A DNA stretch of 64,000 nt from an uncultured Alistipes sp. (lineage in GTDB: Bacteria > Bacteroidota > Bacteroidia > Bacteroidales > Rikenellaceae), in NCBI GenBank assembly GCA_905213895.1, contig CAJMKE010000005.1, forward strand, positions 70,970 to 134,969, in the 5' to 3' direction. Position 1 is the stretch's first letter. The number at the start of each line of letters is the position of its first letter. Position numbers and translations under genes: made by a program. Of the stretch, positions 18,560-28,131 are shown one piece after another. The notes beneath the pieces are model-generated. The model searched no databases and had not been told where the DNA came from. It worked only from the letters and a program-made list of their open reading frames with translations.

Positions 18560-19372
18560 TTACAGATAGAATGCGACGCCTACGCCGATTGAGAAAATAT
18601 TGATACTGAAATTCATCATGCTCGAGTTCGTGTTGCCGACCGTAACCTGGTTGTGTACCTGCTGCGTACTCGAATAGTTGATGCCGAGTACGCCGACATT
18701 GATTTCGACAGCCATGTTGTTGGTCAGGAAAGCCACGATACCAGGGTTTACGCCACCCGAGATGTTGAACGACTTCGAGTACGTTCCGCGAATCGGCGAA
18801 CCCTCGGCGAATTTCGATTGCGAACCGCCTAACGAGAGTTGGAATTCGGTGAACAGCGCGAACCGCTTGTTGCGACCGAGCGGGATATACTGCCGCCAGA
18901 TGGCTATGATGTCGTAGGAGTGTTTCAGCGCATAGTAGTAATCGACGCCGAAATTCAGCGCGCTGTCGCCTTCGCCGAGATTCACCCTCGCATTGTCGAT
19001 GTTCATGAACGAACGCGAGTAGGCGAACCGCACTCCGACGATGGAGTTAGGAATGATGGAGTATCCTATCAGCGGACTGACCTTGAACGTGTATCCCTCC
19101 GAATCGATGCCCTCGACCACGAGCAGTTTGTAGTTGTCGTTGGAGTGGGTGGAGTAGGAGAGCGTGCCGCCGAACACCCATTGACCGGCGGGGACGATAT
19201 GGTTTTTGAGGTTTGATATGCCCCGCTGCTTCCGTGCTTCGTTGCGTGTCATCTCTGCGACGGGCTTGTCTACGGCGAGTGTGTCCGCCGCAGACAAATC
19301 GCCCTGCGCAAAAACGTTTAGGGTCGTAGCGACAAATATCGCCGATGCTGTCAGAATCTTGCTAAATTGCAT
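18560..19372 (-). CDS. outer-membrane beta-barrel protein, paralogue 2
   Basis: 270 aa from ATG 19372 (MQFSKILTAS), signal peptide ending FAQ. Strands such as GGTLSYSTHSNDNYKLL, SPLIGYSIIPNSIVGVRFAYS and FALFTEFQLSLGG parallel those in the 17684-18553 protein, as does the final FSIGVGVAFYL, a classic barrel C-terminus. It could be the outer-membrane partner for the surface lipoproteins encoded around it; this is inference. Confidence 0.7.
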   Translation of the reverse strand: MQFSKILTASAIFVATTLNVFAQGDLSAADTLAVDKPVAEMTRNEARKQRGISNLKNHIVPAGQWVFGGTLSYSTHSNDNYKLLVVEGIDSEGYTFKVSPLIGYSIIPNSIVGVRFAYSRSFMNIDNARVNLGEGDSALNFGVDYYYALKHSYDIIAIWRQYIPLGRNKRFALFTEFQLSLGGSQSKFAEGSPIRGTYSKSFNISGGVNPGIVAFLTNNMAVEINVGVLGINYSSTQQVHNQVTVGNTNSSMMNFSINIFSIGVGVAFYL

Positions 19373-19382
19373 CGTCGTTTTT

Positions 19383-21461
19383 TTAGTATACCAATTCCAC
19401 ATCGTCCACGTACATCCACGAATCCGTACTTCCGCAGAAGTAGTCGCCGTAGCCGCTGCAAGTGTAAGTCAATACGAGATAGTTCGGCACTTTGGTCGCA
19501 TCCTTGTACGTTATCGGAATCTCGACCAGAGTCCATTCGCCGATTGATTCCTTACTTTCGCGAACTCCGTATGCGAGTACTCCCGCCGCATTCACCGGGT
19601 CGAACAGCGTGCTTTCGTTGCTGGTATCGACGCGGTAAGGCTTCTCCCAGTCGCAGAAGCATACGAATATCTTGTTGAGGTCGGTGCCGGAAGCATACGA
19701 GCCTTCGTTGATGGTTCCGCAGTTGTTCTTCATCCAGAATCGCAGAGCCTTCGGGCGGGCGGTGAAGGTGAACGGCTGTCCGAAATCTACTATACCGTTC
19801 GTACCTTGGACTTTCACGAATGAACCGACGAACAGGTTGCCCGCCGCGAATTTGCCGATGCCCCATAGGCTTGCCTTTATAGAATGCATGTACGCGCTCT
19901 TCGTTCCGGTCGAATTCGGACGAACCTCGTCGGAAGGTACGGTAAGGTTGCTGTCTTTGCCGAGCAATCCTGCCGAAGCATCGTTGCCGCTGCCCCAATA
20001 TGCGTTGGAAAGGCTCGAGAAAGCGCACCAAACGTCGCCGTTCATCATCCATTCTTCGAGTCCGCCGTTAGGAATCTGCGCTCCTGCCGGCGTCGCGACG
20101 GTGAGTACCTTGCCGGTTATCGTGCCTCCGAGGAAGAGGGCGTATTCGTAGGTCTTGCCCGCAGCGAATCCCGTTGCGGCAGCCTTGAACGTATTTGCCG
20201 TACCTGCCGCCGAAGCCGCGAACTTCGACCACTCGCCGCCCGCCTCGCGATATGCGATTTCCGCATTTGCCGGCGAACCGAATACCGTTGCCGAGAAATC
20301 GGCAGTGTTGTTCCACAGGTCGTAGTCCTGCGGTGCAATCGCATTCACGCCCTGAATGCCGTATGTTACCGGAACCACGCCGATACCGCCGCTGGCATCC
20401 TTGATGCGGAACGTAATCTCCTGCGTTCCTCCCGCGAGCGTGTTGAAGAAGTCGTAGGAGAACGTTACGCGGTACTCCTTGCCGCTCGTCTGCGTTACGG
20501 CGATGCCTGCATAAGTCCCCGAGAGCAGGTTTATCGATGCGTCGGCGGTCGTAAGCAGCATCTCCGAAATATTGTCGAGAGCGGTGATGATGTATGTACG
20601 CTCGCCGTTCGTATAGTCGTACGGCGCAGCGACGTCGAATCCGTCGCCCTTCACGACAGGGTCGGGATTGAACGGAATGTTGTCCTCGCGATGCTCCGCC
20701 GAGGTATCGACGGTAGCCGAAATCACGAGATTGCCGCCCGCATCCTTCGAGTAGGCGAATTTGAGCGTGTAGAGCGTCAGCGGTTTCACGTCGGCTATCC
20801 TGCCGGTCTGCGTTACGGTGTTGTTCTCATCGTCGGTTCCGCAGAAATACCAGCAGAGCGTCGTGCAACCCTCGGGCATCATGAAGTATCCCGTGCAGTC
20901 GCTTTCGTATTTCAGCGTCGGAACCTTGCCCGACTCCGCAGCCGAGAGGTCGAACTCGTCGGTCGCGCATACGTATGTATAGTAGCCGCCCGTGAATTTC
21001 GACACTACCGAACTTGCGAACGACGTCGCTGCCGAGATGTTCTGCATAGTGCATTCCAAATCGACTGTCGCGATTTTCTGAGGAACGATTTCGAAATCCT
21101 TTTCGCCCTTGAAGAACTTCTTCTCGAAAGAGGCATCCGCCTTGTCGCCCGCCTCGACGGAAATAGAGTACGAACCGCTCATCAGCCAGATGTATTGAGG
21201 TACGTCGGCGAGTGCCGTATATTTGCGCACCAATCCCTTTGCGGGCTGTCCGTCCGTACCGGTGTCGTAGCGGTAGACGCGCAGCGTGAAATTCTCGTCG
21301 GGATTCACTCCGGTTACGGCTTTCGTTCCGAAATCGATGTTGAGGGTGAGTACGCCCTCGTCGCCCGACATTTCGAGAATCGGTTCGTCCGACGACTTGA
21401 CGCACGATACGGCAAGCATTGCGCATACCGTGCATATCATAATGTTTGCTATCTTTTTCAT
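19383..21461 (-). CDS. DUF4493 + PCMD surface lipoprotein
   Basis: 692 aa. Lipobox AVSC (Cys20). The N-terminal DUF4493 domain (about 35-260) starts GVLTLNIDFGTKA. Middle Ig-like modules follow, and a C-terminal PCMD domain (about 470-692) contains GIGKFAAGNLFVG, GTNGIVDFG and YGDYFCGSTDSWMYVDD. DUF4493 and PCMD are recurring partners in Bacteroidales surface proteins with unknown ligands. It lies 11 bp upstream of the barrel gene in the same operon. Confidence 0.82.
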   Translation of the reverse strand: MKKIANIMICTVCAMLAVSCVKSSDEPILEMSGDEGVLTLNIDFGTKAVTGVNPDENFTLRVYRYDTGTDGQPAKGLVRKYTALADVPQYIWLMSGSYSISVEAGDKADASFEKKFFKGEKDFEIVPQKIATVDLECTMQNISAATSFASSVVSKFTGGYYTYVCATDEFDLSAAESGKVPTLKYESDCTGYFMMPEGCTTLCWYFCGTDDENNTVTQTGRIADVKPLTLYTLKFAYSKDAGGNLVISATVDTSAEHREDNIPFNPDPVVKGDGFDVAAPYDYTNGERTYIITALDNISEMLLTTADASINLLSGTYAGIAVTQTSGKEYRVTFSYDFFNTLAGGTQEITFRIKDASGGIGVVPVTYGIQGVNAIAPQDYDLWNNTADFSATVFGSPANAEIAYREAGGEWSKFAASAAGTANTFKAAATGFAAGKTYEYALFLGGTITGKVLTVATPAGAQIPNGGLEEWMMNGDVWCAFSSLSNAYWGSGNDASAGLLGKDSNLTVPSDEVRPNSTGTKSAYMHSIKASLWGIGKFAAGNLFVGSFVKVQGTNGIVDFGQPFTFTARPKALRFWMKNNCGTINEGSYASGTDLNKIFVCFCDWEKPYRVDTSNESTLFDPVNAAGVLAYGVRESKESIGEWTLVEIPITYKDATKVPNYLVLTYTCSGYGDYFCGSTDSWMYVDDVELVY

Positions 21462-21473
21462 CGTTCAGCCGTT

Positions 21474-23198
21474 TTATTCTTTAACCAACATGAGTGTCTT
21501 TATCGTCTGTACGCCCTCGTTGTCGGTAACCTTCATGATGAAGTTGTGTTCGCCGTTGCCGGTAAACGAAAGCAGTCCGAGGAAGTTAGTTATGGAGAAT
21601 TCGACTCTCGTCTGGTTCAGCACACTGCTTCCGGTCGGGAATCCGAAGTTTTTCAGTGCATCCTCGATACCCGATTTGTCTTCGAGTTTTCCGGTCGAAT
21701 CCACCGAATCTTCCGGATTTACGAGGTTGATGTTGTCGCACAACCCGACGCCTGCGAGTTCCTGCGGGGTAAGCGTGTCGGATACTATCTGTACCTCGAA
21801 TGCCTTGATTCCTGCCGGAGCATCGACGGTGATGTCCACAGTCATGCCGTCCACGATAGGGTAGCGTCGGTTGATGTCGTAACCTGTCCATGCGATGACA
21901 GGACCGACCTCCTCACCCGGTATGACGATGGAGAGCGTCTTCTCGCAGATGCCGCCCTTGGCATCCTTGACCGTAGCCTTGAAGTTGTGCGTTCCGGCGA
22001 ATTCTTTGAGCAGTTTCATCTGCGGTTTGAGGTCGAACGAAACGAGTTCCTTGCCTTTCACCTCGTCGTTTACCGGATAGCCCATGATTCGGAGCGAGTT
22101 GCCTGCCGCACCCGCGTCGCACAGGTCGAACGACGAAGTGAGGTTGTACGAACCGAGCGAAGACATGAACTCTCCGTTGGATGACGAAATCTCGACGAGC
22201 ATCGATGCGATGGTGTTCTTCGCCTCGACGTCGATATAGAAATCGACGAGACAGTTGCCGCGCGAATCGAACTTGTCTGCCGACAGCGTAATCGGAGTGT
22301 CGATGTCGTTGTCGAGCCATGTTATCGTAGGCATGTTCTCATCGTCGTCGATGATGTTCTCGGAGATGAATGTCGAGAAGTCGCAGACTATCTCTTCGTC
22401 CACTACCCATCCGTCGATTTTCGCATCGATTGCGATGCTGCCCTCGGTCGAGTATTCGATGTAGAGCGTGATGTCGCTGTACTGACCGCCCTTGACATCC
22501 TTTATAGTGGCGTTCATTTCGAACCGGCTCGCCTCGTCCTTGCCCTCCGCCTTGTACGAACCTTTGACGAGTACGTCGATATTGTTTTTAGGCAGCGGAG
22601 CGAGGAAATATCCCGAACGGGTCTCGTTCAGCGCGAATACCAGCGAATTGCCTCCGACGGTAATCGTCGTAGTGGTGTCGTCGCTCAAAGCGGCTTTCAG
22701 GTCGGCGGAATAGGATACCGAAACCTGAATGTTGAGCAGTTTGCAGACAAGGTCCGTCAGCGAAGTGGTTTCGTTGCGCATGATGGTGAACGGCTCGGCA
22801 AGTCCGTAAACCGGATTCTCCCACTCGGCGGCAGGAATTTCGCTCGACTGCATCTTGAAGATGTAGTTGCCCTTGTCGAGTTCTATGTTTTCGGTCGGGC
22901 GCGCACCGTACTTGAACGCTTTTACGGTCTGCGTTCCCGTTGCATCGAGTATCATGCAGTCGAACGTATTCACGTCCGGTTCTCCGGCTCTCGTCGCCGC
23001 GAGCGATTTGCCCTCGACTCCCGTATCCACCGGCTTGTAGTCGGTTACGCACTCGACGCTGAGCCCCGTCAGCGAGAGATAGCCTTTTTCGGCATCCTTG
23101 TCGTTGCGGTTATCGATATGCAGGTCTTCGTTCATGCAGCCTGCCAGCAGAACCGCAGCGGCTGCCGTAAACAATGTTGTAATTCTCGGCATTTTCAT
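21474..23198 (-). CDS. DUF4493 surface lipoprotein
   Basis: 574 aa. Lipobox LAGC (Cys20). The N-terminal DUF4493 region (about 38-250; KGYLSLTGLSVECV, ELDKGNYIFKMQSSE, FTIMRNETTSLTDLVCKL) is followed by Ig-like repeats, the last ending FTGNGEHNFIMKVTDNEG. No PCMD domain, unlike the next gene. Probable structural or adhesive component of the operon product. Confidence 0.78.
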   Translation of the reverse strand: MKMPRITTLFTAAAAVLLAGCMNEDLHIDNRNDKDAEKGYLSLTGLSVECVTDYKPVDTGVEGKSLAATRAGEPDVNTFDCMILDATGTQTVKAFKYGARPTENIELDKGNYIFKMQSSEIPAAEWENPVYGLAEPFTIMRNETTSLTDLVCKLLNIQVSVSYSADLKAALSDDTTTTITVGGNSLVFALNETRSGYFLAPLPKNNIDVLVKGSYKAEGKDEASRFEMNATIKDVKGGQYSDITLYIEYSTEGSIAIDAKIDGWVVDEEIVCDFSTFISENIIDDDENMPTITWLDNDIDTPITLSADKFDSRGNCLVDFYIDVEAKNTIASMLVEISSSNGEFMSSLGSYNLTSSFDLCDAGAAGNSLRIMGYPVNDEVKGKELVSFDLKPQMKLLKEFAGTHNFKATVKDAKGGICEKTLSIVIPGEEVGPVIAWTGYDINRRYPIVDGMTVDITVDAPAGIKAFEVQIVSDTLTPQELAGVGLCDNINLVNPEDSVDSTGKLEDKSGIEDALKNFGFPTGSSVLNQTRVEFSITNFLGLLSFTGNGEHNFIMKVTDNEGVQTIKTLMLVKE

Positions 23199-23220
23199 AT
23201 CTGTAATCGTTATTATCCGT

Positions 23221-23982
23221 TTAAGCGTTTTCGTTGAGTTCGATAGGCAGTTCGATGGTGTCTATCACTTCGTCGTTGAGCGAGATGCTGACAGTTACGC
23301 TGCCCGCCTCTTGAAGGTCGTATTTGACGATGTATCGCGTGCGCGCTGCGACATCGATACTTTGCGTTGCTAGTTTCTCGGTCGTTCCCGCCGCCGCATT
23401 CGCCTGACGTATGCAGGTGCAGTCGATTTTTACCGCCTGCTGCGGTGCGACGAACAGATGCTGCGCCGGATTCTCTTCGAGAGTGAAGGTGTTCGATGCC
23501 GTCGTGAGTGTGAATTCGTGTGAAACGAAATAGCCCTTGAAACTGTCAGTCATGGCGATTTCGACAATCGCATTACCGACCGTCGCCACGAGTTCTACAT
23601 TCGTGGTGCGGTTGCGCTCGAATACCTCGACATTCTTCGTGGCGAAGAAATAAGGTTTGTCGTAACCCTCCTCTGCGATGTTGCCGTACTCGATTGATAC
23701 GTCGTACATTCCCGCTTGGAAACGCTCGTCGGACGAATACTCCGCGACGCTGCTCCATGTGCGGTTGTAGTCGGCACCCGTTATCGTCAGCGAGAAGTCC
23801 GACAGATTCGGAACATCGATTGTGATTCCGCCGTCCGCCTGTCCCGCAGCGACGCTCCGGACTGCGCCCGAAGCCGACAGATTCAGTTTCAACTCGCTCG
23901 GACCTGCGATTTGCTCCACCGAAACTTTCTGGCAGGCAACCGTCATCATTGCGACCGATGCGATTAAAAGTAATTTTTTCAT
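23221..23982 (-). CDS. short DUF4493 lipoprotein
   Basis: 253 aa from ATG 23982 (MKKLLLIASVAMMTVAC, lipobox Cys17). It consists essentially of one DUF4493 domain (LKLNLSASGAVRS, FQAGMYDVSIEYG, NVELVATVGNAIVEIAMTDSF). The open frame continues 37 codons upstream but overlaps the preceding gene and lacks a signal, so the internal Met is preferred. It repeats the N-terminal plan of the two larger DUF4493 genes downstream, suggesting stepwise duplication. Confidence 0.78.
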   Translation of the reverse strand: MKKLLLIASVAMMTVACQKVSVEQIAGPSELKLNLSASGAVRSVAAGQADGGITIDVPNLSDFSLTITGADYNRTWSSVAEYSSDERFQAGMYDVSIEYGNIAEEGYDKPYFFATKNVEVFERNRTTNVELVATVGNAIVEIAMTDSFKGYFVSHEFTLTTASNTFTLEENPAQHLFVAPQQAVKIDCTCIRQANAAAGTTEKLATQSIDVAARTRYIVKYDLQEAGSVTVSISLNDEVIDTIELPIELNENA

Positions 23983-24002
23983 ATCAAAGGAATTATTATT
24001 TT

Positions 24003-25742
24003 CTATTTCACTATTTTCACTTTCACGTTGTCGATGTAGAACCAGAACGTACCGTTTGTCCATCCTGCGTTGGAATCGCTTCGGTTTCTCCACACGATAC
24101 GGGTATTGTTTTGCGCAGCGGCGATTTCAAACCTGCCGTCGGTATGCGGAATATAATCATACGAACCTGTTATTTCCTTTATGTATATTTCGTCTGTAAA
24201 TGTTCCGTTATCGCTGTTGCTGGCATGAGCCGCTCCGTCGGTCGTCGAGCCGAGATAACATGTCTGTCCGAGTTGCGGCATCGATAATGAGGCTCCTCCC
24301 TCCTGCCGTCCCATTCCGTAATCGAAAGTTACTTCTACCTTTACGGACGCACCAGCCTTGATGTTTGCGAGTGGAGCGGAGTCTGCTCGTCCATAGTATC
24401 TCGCGCTCGTTTCGCGGCGTGCGGCTATTCGGATTGAGGTTCCTGCCTGCGCACCGATTCGCGCGCCCGTCCATCCGGAAAGGAATGATATGGCACTTTG
24501 TTTTGTGGAATTTGAACCGGAGGTATATCCGTCATTATGCGATATGTCGCTTATACCCGAGAAATCCTCCGAGAACAGATACGGAACATCTACCGGCTTT
24601 TCGACGATGTTTTTGACGTACGGCGTTATCGTCGGCATCGTGAACGGCTGCTCGACTATCGCGTGTTCCGACTCGAATCGGGCTGTGAACCTCTTGCCCG
24701 AGAACTGTGCCGCATCGAACTCTCCTTCATAGGAGAGAATATATTCGTTTTCGGCATTTGCAGGCAGAGTTTTGATGACGTTTCCGTTTTCGTTGAGAAT
24801 CGAAACCGACTGGACATCCTCGCCGAGATTGTTTTCGCCGATAGACAGCGAAATCTCCGTCAGACGATACAACTCCGGAATCGGCAGCGACATAGGCGTG
24901 ATATGCGCGGCTTCGGCATTTTTGGCGACGGTTATCGTGCGCGGGAACGATGCGTAACCGCCCGAATACGCCGTGTAGGTGATTTCGCCCGAGATGTCGG
25001 TCGGGAATATCATTCCCCAGACCGATTCTCCCTCGTCGGCACCGTCGGGTATTTCGAGTACCAGTTTGTTCGAACCGTTCGTCAGCACCGCCGGAGCGAG
25101 CGGGTCGGCAATATCGACCGCCACATCGCCGGTAACGTTCGTAGGGAACGTGAATTCGAGACGCGTTATCGGCATTCCGAGCATGTTGCCGCCGCGCGGG
25201 ATATTCACTTTCAGCGAGTGCATCTTGTGGCTGAACGAAAAGTCCATCTCATTGACCTTCGCATCCGTAAGCGCGCCTGCATTCCCGACCGGACGCGCCA
25301 CCATGATGTCGCACGCGCCGTTGAACCTGCCTGCGGACTGTGTCTGCGGCAGTTCGTATACGGCAGTCGTCCCGCCGACAGATTTAGGCTCGGGATATGT
25401 CGCGTAATAGGTGTAGACGCCCTCCGGCATCGGGGTTATCGTCGCGGTGAATATCGCCGAAGACAGTGCGTCGTTGTAGTGCCACATCGTGAATACTTCG
25501 CCTTCGAGCGCGTATGTGCCGTCGGAAGCGGCTGCCCATACCGCGATTTTGTCGCCGCCCGACCAGATGGCGGTCGTGCCGTCGTCGGCGATGGATGTTC
25601 GGGTGTCTATTTTGAGAGATTGCCCTATCGAAACCTGCACTTTGCCGCAGTCGGACGTCGTCGAAACGTATTCTTTCGAGCAGGCGTTCAGCATCAGCGA
25701 GCAGACCGACAGACAGAAAATATAAAATGACCTCATATTCAT
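24003..25742 (-). CDS. fimbrillin-like surface lipoprotein
   Basis: 579 aa. Lipobox LNAC (Cys21). The N-terminal region resembles fimbrillin_like proteins: an early VQVSIGQSLKIDTRTS strand, then AIWSGGDKIAVWAA, and a late FSFSHKMHSLKVNIP. The C-terminal 190 residues (from LFSEDFSGISD) look like a jelly-roll ligand-binding module. First gene of the operon that runs to the HD-domain gene, with a promoter just upstream. It could be a minor or tip pilin-like protein; no sortase or major fimbrillin is present. Confidence 0.72.
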   Translation of the reverse strand: MNMRSFYIFCLSVCSLMLNACSKEYVSTTSDCGKVQVSIGQSLKIDTRTSIADDGTTAIWSGGDKIAVWAAASDGTYALEGEVFTMWHYNDALSSAIFTATITPMPEGVYTYYATYPEPKSVGGTTAVYELPQTQSAGRFNGACDIMVARPVGNAGALTDAKVNEMDFSFSHKMHSLKVNIPRGGNMLGMPITRLEFTFPTNVTGDVAVDIADPLAPAVLTNGSNKLVLEIPDGADEGESVWGMIFPTDISGEITYTAYSGGYASFPRTITVAKNAEAAHITPMSLPIPELYRLTEISLSIGENNLGEDVQSVSILNENGNVIKTLPANAENEYILSYEGEFDAAQFSGKRFTARFESEHAIVEQPFTMPTITPYVKNIVEKPVDVPYLFSEDFSGISDISHNDGYTSGSNSTKQSAISFLSGWTGARIGAQAGTSIRIAARRETSARYYGRADSAPLANIKAGASVKVEVTFDYGMGRQEGGASLSMPQLGQTCYLGSTTDGAAHASNSDNGTFTDEIYIKEITGSYDYIPHTDGRFEIAAAQNNTRIVWRNRSDSNAGWTNGTFWFYIDNVKVKIVK

Positions 25743-25759
25743 ATATCGATATACGTCGG

Positions 25760-25767
25760 CAAAAATA
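25760..25767 (-). promoter_or_regulatory. -7 box for the surface-lipoprotein operon
   Basis: On the minus strand this reads TATTTTTG (TAnnTTTG), 17 bases before the fimbrillin-like ATG. Leader would be very short. Confidence 0.5.
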
Positions 25768-25845
25768 GAAACATATACCTTATATATGAAATAATTTCAA
25801 CGAACCGGCGGTTTTCTTCAACGAACCGTCTGTACGAAAAGGTAT

Positions 25846-25891
25846 CTTTAATGTCCTTAATGGCTTTAAGGACATTAAAGCCGTTAGGGTA
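25846..25891. repeat. nonamer (GNCNTTAAN) array 1
   Basis: Consecutive 9-nt units such as GTCCTTAAT, GGCTTTAAG and GACATTAAA. Arms 25846-25860 and 25866-25880 form a perfect 15-bp hairpin. Lies between the lipoprotein operon and the peptidase terminator. Confidence 0.7.
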
Positions 25892-25905
25892 ATTATATAA
25901 AAACA

Positions 25906-25937
25906 CAACCGCCCGAATGTTTGTGTTCGGGCGGTTG
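25906..25937 (-). terminator. terminator of the DPP5-like peptidase gene
   Basis: Perfect 12-bp stem CAACCGCCCGAA/TTCGGGCGGTTG, 8-base loop, followed on the minus strand by TGTTTTTAT. Confidence 0.85.
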
Positions 25938-25953
25938 CGGTATGCGGTTGCTC

Positions 25954-28092
25954 CTATTTCAGATACTTGTCGAGCCAGCCGAAGAATTCGCGGTTCCAGA
26001 CGAGCGAGTTCTGCGGTTTGAACACCTGGTGCGCTTCGTCCTCGAACTCGACGAGCCGCGCCGGAATGCCGCGGACGCGGGCGGCGGTGAAGGCTTCGAG
26101 CGACTGCGTGTAAGGGATGCGGAAGTCGTACTCGCCGGTGAATATCAGTATCGGCGTGTCCCATTTGTCCACCGACTTGTGAGGCGAATTAGCATACGAA
26201 CGCATCGCCACGGCGTTGCTCTTGTCCCAGTAGTTGCCTCCGTAGTCGTTGTTCACGAAGAACAACTCTTCGGTTTCGCCGTACATCGAGTCGAAATCGA
26301 AGATTCCGCAATGGGCGATGAATGCCTTGAAACGCTTGTCGTGGTGTCCGGCGAGATAGTATACCGAGTAACCTCCGTAGGATGCGCCGACGCAGCCCAA
26401 ACGGTTCTCGTCGCACCAAGGCTCTTTCGCCACGTCGTCGATTGCCGAGAGATAGTCGCGTATGTTCTGCCCCGAATAGTCGCCCGAAATCTGGTCGAGC
26501 CACTCCTGCCCGAACGACGGCAGACCGCGGCGGTTAGGCGCGACTACGATGTAGCCCTGCGCCGCCATGAGTTGGAAATTCCAACGGTAACTCCAAAATT
26601 GCGAAACCACGCTTTGAGGTCCTCCCTGACAGTAGAGCAGGGCAGGATATTTCTTCGCAGGGTCGAAATCGGGCGGCAGAATCACCCACGTAAGCATCTG
26701 CTTGCCGTCGGTGGTGCGCACCCAGCGTTTCCGGACCTCTCCCATGCGGATATTGTCGTAAATCTCCTTGTTTACGGAGGTTATCTGCGTGAGCGCACCG
26801 CTCGTCAAATCGACGTCGAAGAGTTCCGTCGACATCGAGATTGTCGTTACGGCTGCGATGCATCGTCCGCCCGCCATGGTGAATGCGTTTATGTCGTGGT
26901 CGCCCGAGGTTACGACCTCCACTTCGCCTCCGTCGGGCGAAACGCGGCAAATCTGGTGCGTCGCTTCGATAGGTGCGATGAACCATATCGTGTCATCGTC
27001 GCCCCAGACGACGTTGGCGGCATTGTAGTCGAAATCCTCGGTCAGGTCGCGCATTATCGCCGTGCGGCAGTCGAATACGAACAGACGCTCCTTGTCCGAC
27101 TCGTTGCCCGCGCGGCGTTGCGAGCGGAACGCTATTCTGAATCCGTCGGGCGACCATACCGGGTATTTGTCGTAACCGACGAACGGCATCGCGTCGGCGA
27201 CTTTGCCGTTGTAGCGCACCTGCCCGTCCACAATCGGTTTGCAGATATTCTGCGTCGCACCGTTTTCGAGCATGTAGACGAATATGTCCGAGTCGGTCGA
27301 TTGGGCATACTCCGTTCCCGTCAGCGGCTTGCACGTGTAGGCGAGCATCCGTCCGTCGGGACTCCATGCGATTTCGTCGCCGTCGAAATACGGCGCGAGC
27401 GGCGTGTCCCATGCGGCGTCCCCACCGATGATGTCGGTCTCGTTCTTCAACGATTTTCCGTCGGTTTCGGCGATGAAGATGTGCGAGTAGTCGCCCTCGT
27501 CCCAGTAATCCCAGTGGCGGCACATCAGGTCGTCGTATATGCGTGCTTTCGATTTCGGCATATCCTTGTGGACGTCGGAGGATTTCACCTCCTTCACGTG
27601 TACGCGGCGGGTATAATATATGTGTTTGCCGTCGGGTGCGAGTCCGAAACTCTCTATGCCGCCTTCGATGTCGGAGATTTGCCGAGCCGATTCTCCGTTA
27701 GCATCCATCGCCCATACCTGCATCGAGCCGCTGCGGTTGGACATGAACCATATTTCGCTGCCGTCTTCATTCCAAGCGGGCGAAACGTTGTTCGACGACG
27801 TGTCGGTGAGTTCTTTCGACGAGCCGTCCGACATGTCGTGAGCGACGATGACGGTAACACCTCGGTTTTCCGCCATATTGTAGCGGGTGATGGTGTAGAG
27901 CAGCGTCTTGCCGTCGGGCGAGAGCGCGGCGGAGCCGATGCGCCCCATTTTCCACATCACCTCCGGTGTGAGCCGTCCGGCGGCAATCTCCTCCGCTGTC
28001 AGCGAATTGTCTATTTCGAGCGGTGCGGGCGCATCCTTGCAGCCGCCCAGCCCAAGTGTCATAAGAGCCATAAACAAAACGGATTTTTTCAT
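25954..28092 (-). CDS. S9 family (DPP5-like) dipeptidyl peptidase, lipoprotein
   Basis: 712 aa. Lipobox GLGGC (Cys18). An N-terminal beta-propeller built of repeated SPDG-type blades (ALSPDGKTLLY, AWSPDGRMLAY, VWSPDGFRIAF) is followed by an alpha/beta hydrolase with nucleophile Ser about 571 (GASYGG), Asp about 656 (GEYDFRIP) and His about 688 (DEAHQVF). This layout and length match dipeptidyl peptidase 5 of Bacteroidales, which releases dipeptides from the N-terminus in the periplasm. It may work with the M49 and M16 peptidases in this window. Own terminator; divergent from the Nudix gene. Confidence 0.88.
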   Translation of the reverse strand: MKKSVLFMALMTLGLGGCKDAPAPLEIDNSLTAEEIAAGRLTPEVMWKMGRIGSAALSPDGKTLLYTITRYNMAENRGVTVIVAHDMSDGSSKELTDTSSNNVSPAWNEDGSEIWFMSNRSGSMQVWAMDANGESARQISDIEGGIESFGLAPDGKHIYYTRRVHVKEVKSSDVHKDMPKSKARIYDDLMCRHWDYWDEGDYSHIFIAETDGKSLKNETDIIGGDAAWDTPLAPYFDGDEIAWSPDGRMLAYTCKPLTGTEYAQSTDSDIFVYMLENGATQNICKPIVDGQVRYNGKVADAMPFVGYDKYPVWSPDGFRIAFRSQRRAGNESDKERLFVFDCRTAIMRDLTEDFDYNAANVVWGDDDTIWFIAPIEATHQICRVSPDGGEVEVVTSGDHDINAFTMAGGRCIAAVTTISMSTELFDVDLTSGALTQITSVNKEIYDNIRMGEVRKRWVRTTDGKQMLTWVILPPDFDPAKKYPALLYCQGGPQSVVSQFWSYRWNFQLMAAQGYIVVAPNRRGLPSFGQEWLDQISGDYSGQNIRDYLSAIDDVAKEPWCDENRLGCVGASYGGYSVYYLAGHHDKRFKAFIAHCGIFDFDSMYGETEELFFVNNDYGGNYWDKSNAVAMRSYANSPHKSVDKWDTPILIFTGEYDFRIPYTQSLEAFTAARVRGIPARLVEFEDEAHQVFKPQNSLVWNREFFGWLDKYLK

Positions 28093-28102
28093 AAATTTTA
28101 TA

Positions 28103-28110
28103 TATTTTTG
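28103..28110 (+). promoter_or_regulatory. -7 box for nudix-porX
   Basis: TATTTTTG fits TAnnTTTG and lies 21 bases before the Nudix ATG. No clear -33. Confidence 0.4.
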
Positions 28111-28131
28111 TATTCAAAATTTCATCATCGA

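Noticed and set aside
19884..22184. 766-codon open frame on the plus strand
   Set aside because: Antisense to two DUF4493 lipoprotein genes that have signal peptides and domain matches. GC-rich codon bias leaves the opposite frame open.
25921..28131. Long N-terminal extension of the Nudix ORF
   Set aside because: This part is antisense to the DPP5-like peptidase; the ATG at 28132 follows a promoter box.
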